NCBI GenBank assembly: GCA_008973525.1
Contig: WACJ01000040.1
Span: forward strand, 806,001 to 870,000
DNA length: 64,000 nucleotides
Direction: 5' to 3'
Source: Stenopsyche tienmushanensis
Lineage: Eukaryota; Arthropoda; Insecta; Trichoptera; Stenopsychidae
The notes under the pieces were generated by a model. That model ran no database searches. It saw only the letters and a list, made by a program, of their open reading frames with translations, and was not told where the DNA came from. The translations under genes and the position numbers were made by a program. Each line of letters opens with the position of its first letter. The stretch's first letter is position 1. Below, piece after piece: positions 24,601 through 34,366 of this stretch.

Positions 24601-24679
24601 CATACTCCACAGAGGCAAACTTGATGAATCTCCTCTCGCGAGATGTAAGTTTCACGGCTCGGGCCAAGGTCTCGTCATG
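12337..24679 (-). CDS. MICU3: Mitochondrial calcium uptake protein 3, 3' nine exons
   Basis: MICU proteins are EF-hand regulators of the mitochondrial calcium uniporter, acting in the intermembrane space. Exons in transcript order: 24538-24679, 19865-19975, 19700-19747, 19540-19622, (candidate 13954-14034), 13030-13327, 12726-12953, 12484-12641 and 12337-12408 (stop at 12337-12339). All have AG/GT ends and fit in phase, giving about 379 residues without the candidate exon. Visible in order: FASVEYDGQLYMTPQDFLES; SYTEYLFLLSILTKPQSGF; first EF loop DTDGNQRVDKNE; VHFFGKKG; FMENLQTEVLELEFHEFSKG; GISFEEFRVFCQFLNNLEDF; second EF loop DEDGDGLLSYKE; KDRLHRGFK; and a C-terminus ending KQEMKTAG. Both loops keep all Ca-binding positions. 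HFFGKKG, NNLEDF and SYKEF favour MICU3 over MICU1 or MICU2. The N-terminal exon(s) with the targeting sequence, expected before the CAT at 24679, were not found. Confidence 0.92.
13954..14034 (-). CDS. MICU3: Candidate in-frame 27-codon MICU3 exon
   Basis: An 81-base segment lies between the acceptor TTACTTCAG and the donor GTAAGTCAC, open throughout, phase 0 at both ends. It reads VGYSAQVNIQGKDMLRVDPP and then KKSPHF. The exons on either side (19540-19622 and 13030-13327) also meet in phase 0, so it could be included or skipped without changing frame. Inclusion would insert 27 residues just after the first EF-hand (between KNEFLV and MEKIFSYAW). I do not know this segment from other MICU proteins. 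It could be a cassette exon, a lineage exon, or an unrelated ORF. Confidence 0.45.
14975..15345 (+). pseudogene. RTE-like reverse transcriptase fragment
   Basis: The open frame 14975-15433 reads MYLAFADDIDVVAKSRSEAL, with the catalytic A/FADD box of reverse transcriptase. It continues with FGMSINYDKTKLITF, then VQDFKYLGSILMK and RIQYGNRCYHGLKKILRNKS, the usual order in RTE-like LINEs. The N-terminal endonuclease and first RT motifs are missing and the frame ends shortly after. It lies in the intron of MICU3 on the opposite strand. Confidence 0.75.
15434..16960. other. MICU3 intron sequence, no feature seen
   Basis: AT-rich unique sequence with homopolymer runs. No element ends, structured RNA or coding signal is recognised. 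Confidence 0.4.
16961..19136. mobile_element. hAT element, 2176 bp, with intact ends and 8-bp target duplication
   Basis: The left end CAGAGCTCCGCAACC is mirrored by the right end GGTTGCGGAGCACTG. Both are flanked by the identical octamer CTTTATAA (16953-16960 and 19137-19144), the diagnostic 8-bp duplication of hAT transposons. No intact transposase is present. Decayed coding traces around 17820-18150 (+) read KRCLGGHTPNANECFNSTF, then ALFNEGNSTLVMIMNELKV in another frame and GLLYGAGITD before a stop. These resemble proteins of unnamed arthropod transposons, but I am unsure of that. It lies in the MICU3 intron between exons 19540-19622 and 13954-14034. Confidence 0.88.
19137..22204. other. 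MICU3 exon/intron region without further features
   Basis: Apart from MICU3 exons 19540-19622, 19700-19747 and 19865-19975, no gene, repeat or element end is recognised here. Open frames are AT-rich and short. Confidence 0.4.
22205..22604 (-). repeat. LINE-derived repeat, empty-site copy for two insertions
   Basis: The minus strand reads a decayed tail ALIRRDSSPKNGPVGH and FFRAFCGILYDL, the family also seen at 3086, 8800 and 43480. The plus-strand continuation (TGTAAAGTAGACGG, then CTCGACAGGGTCGG and CCCGTGGCGGGCGCC) matches 44179-44310. Here it lacks the mariner found at 43775. The R1-like LINE tail begins at its right edge. Confidence 0.6.
22605..23545 (-). pseudogene. R1-like non-LTR retrotransposon, 3' end
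   Basis: One frame is open from about 23540 through a stop near 22825. It reads ILLYGAPIWHESLRHESYRR, VTAAYRTVSEEAVLVIAGIP, TQVLTGHGCFGAYLMRIGKE and CQHCQAEVDDAEHTIIGC. The last is the C-terminal CCHC zinc motif of R1-type ORF2 proteins. The reverse transcriptase and endonuclease domains are missing because of 5' truncation. A 3' untranslated tail ends in a short A run (minus strand, near 22605-22613), where the target repeat begins. The last 240 codons keep an unbroken frame, so it is fairly young. It sits in the MICU3 intron in the same orientation as the gene. Confidence 0.8.
23655..23960 (+). repeat. Interspersed repeat D with (GT)n, copy 1
   Basis: It begins AGGCGTGGTAAGGCAAATTG, passes a GTGTGTGTGTGT run and TACGTAGCATAAAGCAA, then ATTATATATTACACAAACAC and a GAGAGTCTCACGC end. 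Related copies lie at 29900-30072 (-), 36770-36925 (-, partial) and 44400-44625 (+). No coding capacity; class unknown. Confidence 0.6.
24538..24679 (-). CDS. MICU3: MICU3 exon, most 5' found
   Basis: The exon enters in phase 0 after TTTTTTCAG and reads HDETLARAVKLTSRERRFIK then the conserved FASVEYDGQLYMTPQDFLES. It leaves in phase 1 at GTGAGT and joins the exon starting at 19975 to give VEQEPRPRLKRKS. It is 4.5 kb from that exon. The upstream coding exon(s) remain unlocated. Confidence 0.9.
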
Positions 24680-27050
24680 CTGAAAAACAACAAAAAATAC
24701 ACCATAAATAATCGTACAAATCACAACAATTAAACATGTCAAAGACTTAATGTGCCAATTTAAGCGCAAGAAATATTTGTCCAAATATTTGACAGATGAT
24801 TTATGCATTAATCATGCAAAAGGAGCCGAAGCATTCCGCGTAAAACGTTTCATGTGTTGTTCGATCGCCAAAGTACAAAGACCCGATGAGATCATAACGC
24901 ATTGTTTATCAAAATTGATACGAACAATGTGTTCTCGATGATTAATTGTATCAAAAACATCGGGATTATTTTTCAGAACTAACAGCTCGAGGCGATGTTT
25001 AGTCTGCAAATAACTATTTTCGGGCGTACAATACATCGGACCACAGAGAGCGAGTGTGTTAATGGCTTTGAGAATAAAACTACCGTGGAGGATTTTTTGC
25101 TTTGGCTAGGTGAAAAATTTAGGAACCGACCGTGAGTATTCGCACAATAAACGAGACGAGCTGAAGACTAATTGAAAGTATGCGCTGGTTGATTAATGGG
25201 CCGGAGAGAAACCACCGATGGACCTGGAAGCTTATTTTAAAATCATCTTCACGAGGATGATGATTAGAGACAGATTAATTTTTAAGCAAACTGCAGAAGC
25301 GATCGTATAACTTTCAGATTTATATTTGTGCCGAAATGTTAACTTTTTAAAATAAGATTAAGCCTGTATCTCTCAAGTCTCATTAATCACCTAAATATTT
25401 ACTTTTGAGATCCAGGAAATCAGGGTAAACCTGGATCAAGACGTGTTACGCGGAACTTGGAACAAATTTGATACCTTAAGAATCAATACCGCGTAGTACA
25501 AGGGACAATCTCGCGGTTTCACTATTATTACGGGTCTTTGAAACTCGTGGTTTCACTATTACAAGCAAGGCAAGTCTGGTAGACACAATTAAAACCTAAT
25601 TATCCCAGAGAAGACTACTTGACGACTGGACCATTTCTAGTGCTAATTTCTCCAGTGACCTGTTTCTGGGTCCTCTGTATTTGGGAATTCAGAGATTGTC
25701 ATAAGCTGGAACTTTGTCTAAAGCGAAGCCCAGCGTTAATAAGGGATAGATAAGGGAGAGACTCATTCGACGAGGGGGATGATCGAGTGCAATCACGTCT
25801 TAGAATAGCTCTTCGTCTTGGCATCATAAATATTTAAAGTGACTTCAAAGTTGATCGTATACTAAGGTATATGTATGATTCTAAAAGTTAAAATTCCGTG
25901 CGCAATACTATGCTAATTTAAAGATAAGATTTTTACAGATGTTATGTTTATTATGAAATATCTTCGGATATATATTCCATTGTTAAATGTAAGCTTTGAA
26001 CTGCATTGAAATGAGCACATTATAGGTGGGCGTAGGTGTGAGCTCTACAAATAATTCCGGTTAACAGCTTAGGTCCCAAGTTCTTAAGTACAGTATTTAG
26101 CTTGTTAGTTGCATTGATGGAACGGTGCATAATTTAAATCGCCAGAGCGCTATGAATTGGCAAGATGTTGAATAAGTGAATGAAGTCAATGGTCACTCTA
26201 AATATAAAATGTCAGCTTCGGCTTAATGAGGAAATTTAAGGGCGTTAGACGGGTTACGTAAATAAAGAAGATCTTCGCCTTAGATAGGAGTTCGGAGAAG
26301 AGCTTGCACCACTATTAGCGAGTATACCACGAAGGTTCTCGAGGTGATAAAAAAATGAATGTAAATCGAGAGGGAACACGATAGATATCAAAAGAAAGCG
26401 CCCTCGAAGCGAAAACGAGGGTCCTCCACGCGAAAGTGCCAATTTCAAAAATAATACACCCTGGCATCGTGGGAGCTATTTTCGCCAGTCTCGAGACAAA
26501 ATTGAAATTATGCAACGTAACCCATTTTACGTTCCGTTTTATGGAAAGGTCCATAACCTTATGGAGTACGACAACCTTTTTGAATACAAAAGAAAATAGG
26601 GATTAAGCATGCCCCGCCAGGAATCCGGGCAGCTTCCCGAGGATCGGAAGACTACGGCTGCCTTGCCGTCGAGGCGCGGAATAATCCTCAACATTCCCTT
26701 TGTGGTGCCAAAACCGCCCAAAAGAGATTAATTATTGTTTCATACTTGACTGCCTCCGAGGATCGCTGCGAAATGAAACTTTCGTAATTTGGGCAGATTC
26801 ATTCGCGTCGGAATTTAAGCCCGTCAAATTATCGAAAATCGTCCTGGAGATCCAAAAACGTTTCATATTTTTTTTTCACATTTCAATTTCAAAATCATTC
26901 AAAAATAAATAAATAAATTCAGAATTTAATTGAATTGAATCCAAGCAAAAGTATGAAAAATTTGCTCAACTTTCCAAAAGTAAACCGTTTTATTTATCAG
27001 TTAATTTATAATAAATACTTCACTTTCGTTTAATTTATATTGTGTAATTT
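24680..27050. other. Probable MICU3 5' intron, no gene recognised
   Basis: No MICU-like N-terminal exon could be picked out. A SINE-like tail segment (CCAGGAAATCAGGGTAAACC, 25412-25431) is shared with 60629-60660. The rest is unique. Confidence 0.35.
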
Positions 27051-27051
27051 A

Positions 27052-27445
27052 CAGTGGCGTAACTAAATAATTGGCGAGCTTAGGCGGCGTCTAGGGACAG
27101 TAATGATAACTGAATAACTGTGCAATCTATGTATTTATATATACAGTACATATATGTTTTTCAAATTGTTATATTAACCTTTCCCTACCGGTGATGTATT
27201 TACTACACCTCGGCTCTAATAATGGGTATATCGATATGAAATATAATAGATACGGGGTTCAGAATTTTTGTATTCTTCCGTAATATAATTACGAATCACG
27301 TCAAAGTATTATAGTATATAAGTATTCATCTGCAGCGTCGGAAATAAATAATTTGTCGCGAAATCGGGAATTTTGGCAGTTTTGGTCCGTATCTCAGCAG
27401 AATGGAATTTTATCAGTCAAATTGATGGTGTGATACTCTTCAATC
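27052..27445 (+). mobile_element. hAT-derived repeat, copy 1
   Basis: It starts sharply at CAGTGGCGTAACTA, a typical hAT terminus, and runs through CCCTACCGGTGATGTATTTA and TGTCGCGAAATCGGGAATTT to a diverged end. Unlike the other copies it lacks the shared upstream flank ending GGACGCTTGGAAA, which marks CAGTGGCG as the true element end. Confidence 0.7.
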
Positions 27446-28516
27446 TATGATACTCTTCAATCGAATACGGCTATTATATTTATTATGTGGGCTTGTTCAC
27501 ATTTTTTTTTATAAATAAGTGTGATTCGTTAAAGTAAGGGCGCATCATTTCTATCGCTACATTCCTTTTAAATAGGAACCGACAAATTAGCTTTACTATT
27601 ATAATAGCTACATCCTGGTGCAAAATAATTTAAACTCGACCTCACAATTGCATCCAGATGTGCGTTTAGTTGATACGCCATTTGTCTGGGATGGTTGTGG
27701 GAAAAATTATGAAAACTTAATATCGGGGAAATTCTCGCCCACGAATGTTGTCCGCGCCTGCTATTTACGGAGGTTGAAATATTACGTTGGAAAGAAATAT
27801 TACGTTTAGCCTGCTACTTCCTGCTGAAGGTTGGCGGTATTTTTGCCTGTGCAATTTTCTTTCTTTTTTAATAGAGTTTCCCAAAATATGGCATCAGGGT
27901 CGACGACCAGACGCACGCGGTATCGCGCGTCAATACAGACTCCCTCTTGCAACAATGAACCATACAAAAATAGGAAACTCTGCACGGAAACGTCTTTGCC
28001 CGAATCAGCACTAGGAAGCATTCCTTCTTTTGCTGCTCTATTTTTAAAGAACAACTCTTCCAGTAAACACAATCGAATTCTTCCCATTTGAATTACGGAC
28101 ACAATATAGGACGGGTAGTACTATCCAAGACTATGAACAGCTGCAGATTTTTCGATTTGTCCAAACTTTATATATACACTTATATTCAAATAAGTTAGAT
28201 GCCATAATATACATGTTATTAATTTCCTTGAATGGATCAGTAGAGGCTTTTATCTTATAATAGACTGTTTCTAAGGACACAATGGAAACGATCATTTAAA
28301 ATTGCAAAATGCTATCATATGGCTTCTTCTTAAAGTATCATATCCGTTAACAGACGTAGACGTAACTACAGGAAACTTTTCTATGGACACAGAAGACACT
28401 AAATTTTGTTGGCATTTTAAAAGCGCTCATGTTTATTTCTTGATACACTGAGTGACAACCCTAACGCCGTTTTTATAAACGAATATTCGAATTTCTTGCA
28501 TATATGCAGCTATATA
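27446..28516. other. Unique spacer, no gene recognised
   Basis: Short open frames around 27618-28102 have no recognisable motif and overlap one another on both strands. No element ends are seen. Confidence 0.35.
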
Positions 28517-29100
28517 TTAGGGTGTCCCATAAGTTTCGTTCGTTTTCATATTAAGAAAAAAATAAACAATGATTTGTATTACATCAAAATTTATTGAATA
28601 ATATATGATCCATTCTGTTCTATTACCTTTCTTCATCTCTCCGGAAGCCTCATAATGCCTTCTTGCCAAAATTTTCCAGGTTTGTTGGCAAAATATTGAT
28701 CAAGGTACATTTTTATATCATTTTTTTATGTAGGCCAGATTTAGCTACAGTTAAAGCTTCTGTACCCTTGCCCAAGACCGTTTGCGTTGGATATTTTCAT
28801 AGAGTATCCAATTTTCATCTCCAGTGACAAGTCTCTTCAAAAAAGGTTGGCTATTATGTCGTTGGAGAAGAAGATCGCATGTTGAAATACACTGAAGTTT
28901 ATTTGAGTTAGTCAGTTCATGAGGAAGCCACACATCTGAACGATTGATGTAGCCCAATTTTGTCAGATGATTATGGACGGATGTTCGCGGAATTTCTAAC
29001 TTGTTAGCTATTTCGCGAACAGTATATTGCGGGTTTTCTTCAAACATGGCTATGATTAGATCCGTGTTCATTTGCGAAAGAGACTTATGGGACAACCTAA
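28517..29100 (-). mobile_element. Deleted mariner, 584 bp, both ends present
   Basis: Ends TTAGGGTGTCCCATAAG and CTTATGGGACAACCTAA form the inverted repeat, with TA before the left end (28515-28516). The minus-strand frame reads EENPQYTVREIANKLEIPRT, VWLPHEL and VTGDENWILYENIQRKRSW, covering the second helix-turn-helix and first catalytic Asp. The end of the transposase (RLPERWKKVIEQNG) and 3' UTR follow. The first helix-turn-helix and the central catalytic part are deleted. The inverted repeat is fused directly to the codons before the second helix-turn-helix. Non-autonomous. Confidence 0.88.
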
Positions 29101-29499
29101 TGTTTTTGTGCGTGTATCCAGAGATGTCACTAATGATTAAAATTTAAGAATATAGCAACCAGAATTAGAATATGTATGTAGATTGCGGCTATAGCCGCTT
29201 ATGGCCTATGGTGACTGGCAACTGGTTATTTATTGTTGCTAACGCACCTTTATAATACATGTCCAAGAACTAACACATTATACCAACTCTTGGTTGTCAT
29301 AGAACACAGTTAACATATGTAAGCGATGTAAATATAAATTCCAATTTCAGATAAGTCCCGATCATCATTCCTTGGCCATTTCTGGATACAAAATTTATAT
29401 AGTTTTTTTTAAATCAGAATCTTATATTTTTTTAAATTAAGAAAAAATATTATAGGCCCTTCAATATTAATCCCACTATATGTCGACGATGTCTTGTAA

Positions 29500-29605
29500 T
29501 TGCATAAAGAAAAATGTCGTGTTAGATACGACAATGAAATTGGTGAGATAAAAAATATGTCGAGTCAGTCACGACATTGGATCGTAAAAGTTTAATAGTT
29601 TCCAT
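29500..29605 (-). mobile_element. piggyBac-like MITE end with doubled palindrome
   Basis: Two 21-base imperfect palindromes (29514-29534 and 29557-29577), starting 43 bases apart, are of the type ATGTCGAGTC plus its reverse complement. TACGATCC and TTTAA follow on the right. It corresponds to the left end of the element at 57243, where the spacing is also 43. The other end is not visible. Confidence 0.5.
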
Positions 29606-29899
29606 AATTTCCTTCGTCATGAAAAAGTATATTTGGATGTTATGAAACACTTTATATATATATTACATAATTCAGACGCGGGCGATCTCCATGGGGATGA
29701 TGTATTTTATAGGGTGATTATTTTTTTTATTATCATCCACAAATTATGATATTATTGATTTTTTAAATAAGAATAGTACACCATTGTTTATTATTCATTT
29801 ATATTTTAGTAAAATATATGGACAAAAATGCGTTAGATTTTCGTACGGTAGACATGATTTTTTTATTTCTTACGAAGAGTAGATTTTATATGTGACTTT

Positions 29900-30072
29900 T
29901 TTACATTTGTTAACGGAAATTGTTAGCTAAAAAAATTAAGCTGTGTTTGTGTAATATATAATAAAATAGCCAAGCTACTGGTCTAGTAATTTCTTTATGC
30001 TACGCATAAAAAAACACACAGTAACACACACATTTTTCGTGATGTTCAAGCCAATTTGCCTTACCACGCCTG
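29900..30072 (-). repeat. Interspersed repeat D, copy 2
   Basis: The reverse strand reads AGGCGTGGTAAGGCAAATTG, TGTGTGTGTTACTGTGTG, GCGTAGCATAAAGAAATTAC and ATTATATATTACACAAACAC, matching the copy at 23655. Confidence 0.6.
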
Positions 30073-31526
30073 TACAAGTTTAAATTTAAAAATAAAACAG
30101 CTGTCTCTAAAATGTATGCTGCTTTTCAATATGTTCGATCATTTTTCAACGATATTTTCACATCGTGTCCAAATACGGTATCAATACACTACCTAACCAG
30201 TATACGATCGATCAATTACTTTGCAATTATAAATTTCACGCTTGAAACACCCAAACGATTAGTAGATTAAGTCATAACGTGTTTTTTGTGAGAGAAAAGC
30301 GAGACAATTTGCGTTACGCTCAAGAATCTGAATATAAATCACCAACTCTCGCGATATCCTCGAGAGGGTTGACAGCCGTTTCGTGACACATTTGGCTGAA
30401 TAATGTAGTCGTTAGGGTGAAATTCTAACAAAAGTGGCAATATTTGAATTTCAATGGTTCAATGCGTGCTACAATGGAGTGGAACGCAAATCGAGGTAAA
30501 CATTAGAGTAGAAAAAGGAAGCAAAGGAAGCGGAAGCAAACAGGTGGTGCTCCGGTAAATATTGGCACAAACAAGGGTAAGTCGAAATACGAAAGGGATG
30601 ATTTTCATTTATATAATAATCAACCAATTCGCCAATGTCATCTAATCACGTGGGATCCGGCAAGAGCGCAAAATTGGAATCTCTTCTCTGAATTTCAGCC
30701 GGTCAAGTTTTTCGTTCATCAGCTTAGTTATCCATCACCAGAAAAGGCAGACAGCAAAAGATCAAAAGAACCTGCTCTATACCGTTAGCTGCGTGCATTT
30801 TTCGTCCCCAAGTGCTAAAACATAATACAGAGCGAACCAAAATGAACAAAGACTAATTCATCGAAACACTTATCAAATTCAACCACAGCTCAATTAACGC
30901 GCAGATTCTTCGAGCACCAATTTTTATGAGACCAGTATTTCGCAATAAGCGTCATGTCACAGGGTCGTCATCGTTTAAAAAATATATAAAACATCTAAAT
31001 ATAACGACGCGTATTTGCATCGGAATGTATCGACTTTTTGCAGCACATAACGCGCGTATGAGCGTCTGCAAATCGCCAATCGATTCGCACGGCTACGATA
31101 CTTTTTCGAAAAAAATCAAAGGTTAATCTAATGGTACGTGATAATTAATGCACAGCGTGCAAAATGGATCCAATCCATCGAAAGAAGCTGGCCAACTGGT
31201 TGTGGGCGATCTTTGATCCCTTCCAAACGTGCAATTTTTACATCGCAAAATTTTCCCAATATTGCACAAGCTCGTTAAAAATACGCACGACGGACATGGT
31301 TACGGTTTTATGAAATTATCCAAGCGTTTATGTGTTTATATAGGCGGCCTCGGTAATTCAATTAGAGAGATAAGGCCAATTTAAAAGCAACAATTGTAAA
31401 TTGATGCAAATATCAAGTGCCCCGTACACTCGTCGCAATTGTCGGAAAATTCCAAATACAAACGATAATAGCTATCAACGTACTATAACCAGTAACAGCG
31501 TGCCGTGAAGCGACGTGATGTGAGTA
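30073..31526. other. Unique spacer, no gene recognised
   Basis: Mixed-composition sequence with no long open frame and no repeat shared with the rest of the window. A promoter or leader exon of the MICU3 gene could lie here, but I cannot show one. Confidence 0.35.
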
Positions 31527-31898
31527 GGGAATCCAACTCCGGGATCCCGGACAGTTTAGGAATTGAAAATTTTATCTAACAGAAATAGTATACTTAATCA
31601 GCACGATGAAGGCTACTAAATCGAGATATTTCCGCCGAAATCTGGACGCTTGGAAACAGTGGCGTAACTACTAATTGGCGAGCTTAGGCGACGCCTAGGG
31701 GCTGTAACTATCTAATCTATGTATACAGTACATATATGTTTTCTAAATTGTTATATTAACTTTTCCCTACCGGTGATGTATTTACTACACCTCGACTCTA
31801 ATAATAGGAATATCGATATGAAATATAATAGATACGGGGCTCAGAATTTTTGTATCCCTCCGTAATATAATTACGAACCACATCAAAATATTATAGTA
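31527..31898 (+). mobile_element. hAT-derived repeat, copy 2, left part
   Basis: The shared upstream flank (GGGAATCCAACTCCGGGATC through GGACGCTTGGAAA) runs to 31656. The hAT portion begins CAGTGGCGTAACTACTAATT at 31657. It is cut at TA 31897-31898 by the mariner and resumes at 33175. Confidence 0.75.
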
Positions 31899-33172
31899 TT
31901 AGGGGTATCGAAAAGAAATAGAAATTTTTTTATACCTGGCTTTAGGGTCAGTTTATATTGTGACGCGGTGCAGTAAACACTTATTTTTTAGTGCTTGTAA
32001 ATTAAGACTATTGTCAATTTACTATTTTTAACAAAAAAAAATTAACCGTGATTTAAATAAAAATGTCCAGACCAACAATTAGTGAAGAAAATTTGCGTCA
32101 TTGTATGCTATTTTTATTTGATCAAAAAATGAAAACTAAAGAAGTGACACAGAAAATCAATGAAACATATGGTGATATATTGACACTAAGTAAATGTCAT
32201 AGGTGGTTGAAAAAATTCCAAACTGGTGACAGAAATCTTACAGATGCGCCTAAATCGGGAAGACCGCTAAAAATCGATGATGATGTCCTGTTAAATTTAG
32301 TAGAGTCTGATCCTCGTCAATCAATCAGAGAAATATCAAATAAACTTGGATGCCCATGGAAAAATGTACAAAATCACCTTCACCGCATTGGAAAGTGTTC
32401 CAGGCAAGGAGTTTGGGTCCCTCACGATTTATCACAAACTGCACTAGAGCAGCGACGTACTATCTGCACTTCTCTTTTATCTAGGCACGATTTAGAACCC
32501 TTTTTAAGGCGAATTGTTACCTGTGACGAAAAATGGGTCCTCTATAACAATACCACGCGAAAAAAACAATGACTTTCACCCGGTCAATTAGCTTTACCTA
32601 CGGCAAAGCCGAGCTTAACTGTAAATAAGGTGCTGTTATGTATTTGGTGGGATAGCCTTGGTGTTTTTTATTTTGAATTACTTAAACCCGGTGAAACAAT
32701 AACAGCAAACATGTATTGTGAACAATTAGAAAGAATGACACAAGAATTTAAAAAAAATCGGCCATTTTTAGTGAACAATAATAAGCGAATTCTTCAACAA
32801 GACAACGCACGACCTCATGCGGCAAAAGTTACGCAGCAAAAAAATATTGAACTTGGCTATGAACTTCTACCACATCCACCATATTCTCCAGACATCGCTC
32901 CATCGGATTATTATTTGTTTCGTGCCCTAGAACATTCTCTTCGTGAAAAAAAATTTACTAATGTGAATGAGATAAAAAATCATATGGAAAAGTTCTTTAA
33001 AGAAAAACCCAAAGACTTTTACAAAACAGGAATAGATAAATTACCTGAAAGATGGAAAAAGGTGTTAGAAAACGATGGACATTAGTTTATAGAGTAGTTT
33101 TTAAGTTTTTTTTTAAATAAATGTTTTTTTCATAACTGTATGAAAATTTCTATTTCTTTTCGATACCCCTAA
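31899..33172 (+). mobile_element. Nearly intact mariner, 1274 bp
   Basis: Terminal inverted repeats are identical for 30 bases, beginning TTAGGGGTATCGAAAAGAAA. The element is flanked by TA at 31897-31898 and 33173-33174. The flanks join to TAGTA-TGTAAGTATTC, exactly the uninterrupted sequence in the related repeat at 50.2 kb. It holds one transposase frame (32063-33085) with a single stop. Identical ends indicate a recent insertion. Confidence 0.95.
32063..33085 (+). pseudogene. Mariner transposase with one premature stop
   Basis: The frame from ATG (MSRPTISEENLRH) to the natural stop would be 340 residues, the usual mariner length. A paired helix-turn-helix region occupies about residues 1-115, with REISNKLGCPW in the second. 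The linker motif WVPHDLS follows at about 120. Catalytic residues are D in VTCDEKWVLY, D in LQQDNARPHA and D in PDIAPSDYYLF, with 34 residues between the last two, the D34D mark of mariners. The in-frame TGA at 32570-32572 falls in RKKQ*LSPGQ, where relatives have Trp (TGG), so one base change explains it. No other break is seen. LPERWKKVLENDG ends the protein. Confidence 0.95.
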
Positions 33173-33174
33173 TA

Positions 33175-33420
33175 TGTAAGTATTCATCTGCAGTGACGGA
33201 AATAAATAATTTGTCGGGAAATCGGGAATTTTGCGAGTTTTAGTCCGTGTCCTCAGTAGAAAGGAATTTTATCAGTCAAATTGATGGTATTATACAAAAA
33301 TGATGGTGTTATTTAAAATAATACTTGAATTTTTCAGTGTTTTATTTTTTTTAAATTGTATTTTTATCTTTTCTTAAATAAATAAAATTATTTGGCCTTC
33401 AAGTGATTTTTTATATTGAA
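33175..33420 (+). mobile_element. hAT-derived repeat, copy 2, right part
   Basis: It resumes at TGTAAGTATTCATCTGCAG after the mariner. The end (ATCTTTTCTTAAATAAATAA, near 33370) matches the 3' untranslated tail of the copy at 61.0 kb, so the middle transposase part is deleted. Confidence 0.7.
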
Positions 33421-34287
33421 CAAATGGACTTTATTTTTGATAAAATTTATCAATGTAATTTCTTAAAATATTGAAAATCCCGGGTAAACTGTTTTTTTTT
33501 TTTGCTATTTTCTGCGTACTATGTCAAACACATCAGTTTATACGATGAAGAATTGCTTTCAATCTCATTGAAAATTTGTCTTCAAGCAGACTGAGTCCTG
33601 TTTATCTGATTGAAATCATATTTTAACACATTGTATACGGGAGACGAGGATTATAATCCTCGGTTGACGAAAAACTCAAGACGATTACGGGTGACTGTGA
33701 TTCAAGTCTTGTCAATTCTCGGATAATAACACCGCTCCAGTCGTAAACAAAATTCCTTAGTAATAAAAGTTATGCTCGTGGCTTATTTATCAGAACAAAC
33801 GCCTAGTCTCAAAATAACATGGACAATAGAGTTAAATTTTTAATTTTAATTCCAGTTTCTGTTTAGTCGCAGCCAGTTAAGTCTTAAGGTTCGACCGATC
33901 GTCTTGGCCGCGGAAAGACTTTCTTTGTCTTGATGTAATAATAAAGACCTGGAGCCAAAAATCGTATTTTCTTCACCTCATCTCCCTCAGATCTCATTCT
34001 CGACCTCTTCTACGAACCGATAATGAGCGGACTTAAGGAGATCGTCCGTTTAGAAGCGTAAGCCCCGGGGTTACATTAATATCTAAGCAGGTATCCGATA
34101 TATCTTGGCCACTCACTGCTCCAAATTATTAGTAACATTATACAGCTGTTTGTTTTATTTATTGATATAATAGATATTTATTGACCGAAACTATAATTTT
34201 AGGATGCGTTTCGCAATGTGCAAAAGTACACAGTTTGAATCAAATATAAGCGCCATTTAAATTTTTATATTTTAGCTCAACGACAAA
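33421..34287. other. Unique spacer, no gene recognised
   Basis: No open frame longer than about 60 codons has any motif. No repeat ends are seen. Confidence 0.35.
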
Positions 34288-34366
34288 AAAATACGCTGGT
34301 TGTATTTGAACCAACAATATTTAGCTTTTTGGGCGCACACTCTGACCACTGAACCATAAAGCTACT
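34288..34366 (-). repeat. tRNA-derived (SINE-like) sequence with A and B boxes
   Basis: The minus strand reads TGGTTCAGTGGTCAGAG (A-box-like) and GGTTCAAATACAACC (B-box-like), spaced as in a tRNA, then a T run. The two would-be acceptor arms do not pair, so it is not a functional tRNA gene. A tRNA-derived SINE head or old tRNA pseudogene fits best. Confidence 0.45.

Noticed and set aside
34288..34366. Functional tRNA gene
   Set aside because: The acceptor arms do not pair and the anticodon arm is poor, so it is called tRNA-derived instead.
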